A DNA stretch of 64,000 bases from Segetibacter koreensis DSM 18137. GTDB taxonomy: Bacteria; Bacteroidota; Bacteroidia; Chitinophagales; Chitinophagaceae. The stretch is taken from contig NZ_KB893326.1 in assembly GCF_000374045.1 (NCBI RefSeq), forward strand, positions 265,800 to 329,799. The letters run 5' to 3'. Shown piece by piece: positions 62,152 through 64,000 of the stretch. The first letter of the stretch is position 1. Each line of letters starts with the position of its first letter. The translations under genes and the position numbers were made by a program. The notes beneath the pieces are model-generated. The model saw nothing but the letters and a program-made list of their open reading frames with translations. It ran no database searches and was not told the origin of the DNA.

Positions 62152-62717
62152 TAAGTCTTTTTACTTAAGATTTGTAGGAGGCCACCTTGAGAAGACGGCC
62201 TCTTTTTATATTATTAATAGTGGCTGTCTTATCGGCAATTCAACCCTTCATTAATGGTCTAAGAACTCTATTTCAATACTCTTATCAAAAATTTCAAGTC
62301 GCTTCTGTAAATAGTGTTTTCTTTTGCGCCGCTGTACTATGTATTCTTTCTAAAGTTGGATCATTAAAAATGATGATCTTTTATTATTGGTCGTACTTTA
62401 TGATTAATAGACATGCGAGGGAAAAAAATTTATTTTAATAAAACCTGCCTCAAATAGTGTTAAGTAATCATTAAAATCGTTTATTTCGCAAATGATTAAT
62501 AGCAGTAAAACTGTTAAAAATCTTTGTTGCTGTTGCAGCATTGTTGATTTTCATGCTGTCTTCGTTGTTTCATTGCTAACTAATTGCGAAACCAAATGTA
62601 TTTATCCAGCAAAGCTCCTTCTTTTTATACTTTTTGCCTTCACATTCCTTTTGATATTAAAATTCTTGGTCAAGATAAATTTTTCACTCGGACCTATCAT
62701 TCAAAATAAAACCTGTT
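62152..62717. other. Intergenic region before the SusC-like gene
   Basis: Apart from the terminator listed above, the 566 bases hold no gene. Short open frames here have no family features. The promoter of the SusC-like gene must lie in the right part; I see no clear -7 element. Confidence 0.45.
62177..62207 (+). terminator. Rho-independent terminator of the PorT-like gene
   Basis: GAGGCC (62178-62183) pairs with GGCCTC (62197-62202) and is followed by TTTTT. It lies 26 bases after the PorT-like stop. Confidence 0.75.
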
Positions 62718-64000
62718 ATGAAATTAATTGAACACTTATCCTTTCTATGGAGAAAAAAAAGACTGCTTTTACCGGGCTTTCTGTTATTTTCTTTACATAC
62801 TGTTTTCGCACAGTCTGGAACTAAAATACCTATTACCGGCACTATTGTAGACAGCGCCGGAGTTGGAATACCAACGGTGACCGTGACAGAAAAAGGAACT
62901 AAAAATTCTACAGCAACCAGTACTACGGGTGGCTTTTCTATGAATATTGCTGGCCCACGGTCTGTTCTGGTAGTAACATCGGTTGGTTATGCTCCGCAAG
63001 AAGTACGGGTGGGCACACAAACCAGTTTAATAATCAGGCTGCAGCAAACCAGTGAGGCACTGGGTGAAGTAGTAGTTGTAGGTTATGGTACGCAAAAGAA
63101 AGGTTCGTTAACAGGATCAATTGCAACTGTAACCAGTAAAGATTTAGACCGTGTACATGGAGGTTCTACAGTTAGTACAGGGCTGGCTGGTAAACTGGCC
63201 GGAGTCACTTTTCGTATGCCGGAAGGCAGACCTGGTGCATCTGCAAATATCCAGATACGTAATATGGGTACTCCCTTATACGTTATCGATGGTATTCAAC
63301 AGGATGAAGGCCAGTTTAATAACCTTGCGCCGAATGACATTGAAAGCATTTCCGTTTTAAAAGATGCTTCGGCAGCTATTTATGGAGTTCGTGCCGCAAA
63401 CGGGGTAGTGGTGGTAACTACAAAAAAAGGTGCAACCGGCCGTAATACCATTAATATAGATGCTTATTCAGGCTGGCAAAACTGGTATCGTTTCCCCAAT
63501 GTAGTTAATAATTCATACGACTACATGCGATACCGCGCAGAGGCTGAAGTAAATACGAATGGCAGCACCAACATCACTCAATCTGAATTGGATAAGTACA
63601 AGGCGGGCACTGATCCCGCTTATAGAAGCTTTGATTGGCGTAAATATGTTCTTAGAAAAAATGCTCCGCAAAACTCGGTAAACATAAATATCAACGGAGG
63701 ATCAGATAAAGTTACTTATTACGTTTCTGCTACCAACTTGTTTCAAAATTCTATGTTGGGAAGAGAGTATAAATTTAACCGTTCAAATATTCAGTCAAAT
63801 GTAACAGCAAAGTTATCTAATCGGCTAAAGGTTGGTGTTGATATGAACGGACGGGTTGAGAGCAGGGAAAACCCAGGTGTGCCTGGGGGAGATGATTACT
63901 TTTTGGCAAGGTTTGCTGTATTAAGAAATACACCACTCGAAAGACCTTATGCTAATGATAATCCAAATTACCTGAATAACATTGGTCATACAGAAACAAA
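62718..64000 (+). CDS. SusC/RagA-type TonB-linked outer membrane receptor, N-terminal part
   Basis: The frame starts at ATG 62718 (MKLIEHLSFLWRKKRLLL) and stays open to the window edge for 427 codons. It has a signal peptide (about 1-32, HTVFAQ), then the carboxypeptidase D-regulatory-like domain (about 35-110; ITGTIVDSAGVGIPTVTV, STTGGFSMNI), then the SusC signature EALGEVVVVGYGTQKKGSL and the plug domain with PLYVIDGIQQDE and ISVLKDASAAIYGVRAANG. The gene should continue to about 1000 codons. SusC-like receptors bind oligosaccharides or peptides with a SusD-like lipoprotein, expected downstream outside the window. Confidence 0.95.
   Translation, partial: MKLIEHLSFLWRKKRLLLPGFLLFSLHTVFAQSGTKIPITGTIVDSAGVGIPTVTVTEKGTKNSTATSTTGGFSMNIAGPRSVLVVTSVGYAPQEVRVGTQTSLIIRLQQTSEALGEVVVVGYGTQKKGSLTGSIATVTSKDLDRVHGGSTVSTGLAGKLAGVTFRMPEGRPGASANIQIRNMGTPLYVIDGIQQDEGQFNNLAPNDIESISVLKDASAAIYGVRAANGVVVVTTKKGATGRNTINIDAYSGWQNWYRFPNVVNNSYDYMRYRAEAEVNTNGSTNITQSELDKYKAGTDPAYRSFDWRKYVLRKNAPQNSVNININGGSDKVTYYVSATNLFQNSMLGREYKFNRSNIQSNVTAKLSNRLKVGVDMNGRVESRENPGVPGGDDYFLARFAVLRNTPLERPYANDNPNYLNNIGHTET

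Noticed and set aside
62187-62731. Two open frames (83 and 79 residues) before the SusC-like gene
   Set aside because: Both have random composition. The first starts inside the terminator of the PorT-like gene, and the second runs past the SusC-like start in another frame.
1-64000. tRNA, rRNA, CRISPR and insertion sequence search by eye
   Set aside because: No cloverleaf-like segment, rRNA motif, regularly spaced repeat or transposase-like protein was found. Short or degenerate copies could be missed without tools.
62718-64000. Complete polysaccharide utilisation locus
   Set aside because: Only the N-terminal part of a SusC-like gene is present. The SusD-like gene and hydrolases would lie outside the window, so a full locus cannot be claimed.

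Overview
The window looks like chromosomal DNA from a member of the Bacteroidota, most likely the Chitinophagaceae. Several things point there. It holds two type IX secretion cargo proteins, one ending in a Por-type sorting domain and one in a gliding-motility type B domain, plus a PorP/SprF-like partner and the start of a SusC/RagA TonB-linked transporter. BlaI/M56, DUF3810, DUF177-rpmF and PVC-type heme genes are all present. The DNA is AT-rich, Shine-Dalgarno signals are scarce, and a few starts are preceded by TAnnTTTG-type -7 elements. I see no rRNA, tRNA, CRISPR array, insertion sequence or phage gene.

Layout. 1-147 is the start of a truncated minus-strand gene, followed by about 1.1 kb without a gene. 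1289-3213 is a small sulfur module: a metallo-beta-lactamase/rhodanese persulfide dioxygenase-like enzyme behind a CRP/FNR-type palindrome, and an exported DsrE-like protein. 3563-6957 holds a coiled-coil lipoprotein, a CPA2 antiporter and a DUF202 membrane protein. 7157-20378 is a metabolic region rich in exported proteins: an exported sugar isomerase-like protein, a 1027-residue secreted beta-helix protein (minus strand), then a co-directional run of heme c dehydrogenase-like protein, Gfo/Idh/MocA oxidoreductase, MFS transporter, two tandem exported RraA-like proteins and a second Gfo/Idh/MocA oxidoreductase. This run looks like a pathway for an oxidised sugar or hydroxy-acid whose substrate I cannot name.

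20645-30934 holds a heavy-metal-binding-domain protein, a DUF4091 glycoside-hydrolase-like protein, a response regulator, a DUF4142 and cupredoxin pair, a trans-sulfuration enzyme, a sigma factor, an M3 oligopeptidase and an orphan integral membrane protein that resembles Pyr4-type terpene cyclases. 31020-35780 carries a D-2-hydroxyacid dehydrogenase divergent from an MFS transporter, a small acidic protein and an ALDH7-type aldehyde dehydrogenase. 35987-48084 is mostly housekeeping: subtilase and DinB, dCTP deaminase, DUF3810, DUF177-rpmF, DUF72, DnaG primase, WbqC and a few unknowns.

48170-53596 is a large PKD-repeat adhesin-like cargo with its PorP/SprF partner. 53617-57113 is regulatory: M56 sensor protease with BlaI repressor, then an ECF sigma factor with an overlapping small membrane protein. 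57187-62151 has an NlpC/P60 peptidase, inorganic pyrophosphatase, a lipoprotein, PhoH, a periplasmic multi-cysteine rhodanese and a PorT-like barrel. 62718-64000 is the N-terminal part of a SusC-like receptor that runs off the end.

I did not find one unmistakably new multi-gene system. The strongest leads are the tandem exported RraA pair inside the oxidation locus, the orphan transmembrane terpene cyclase-like protein, and the CRP/FNR-type operator on the sulfur module.
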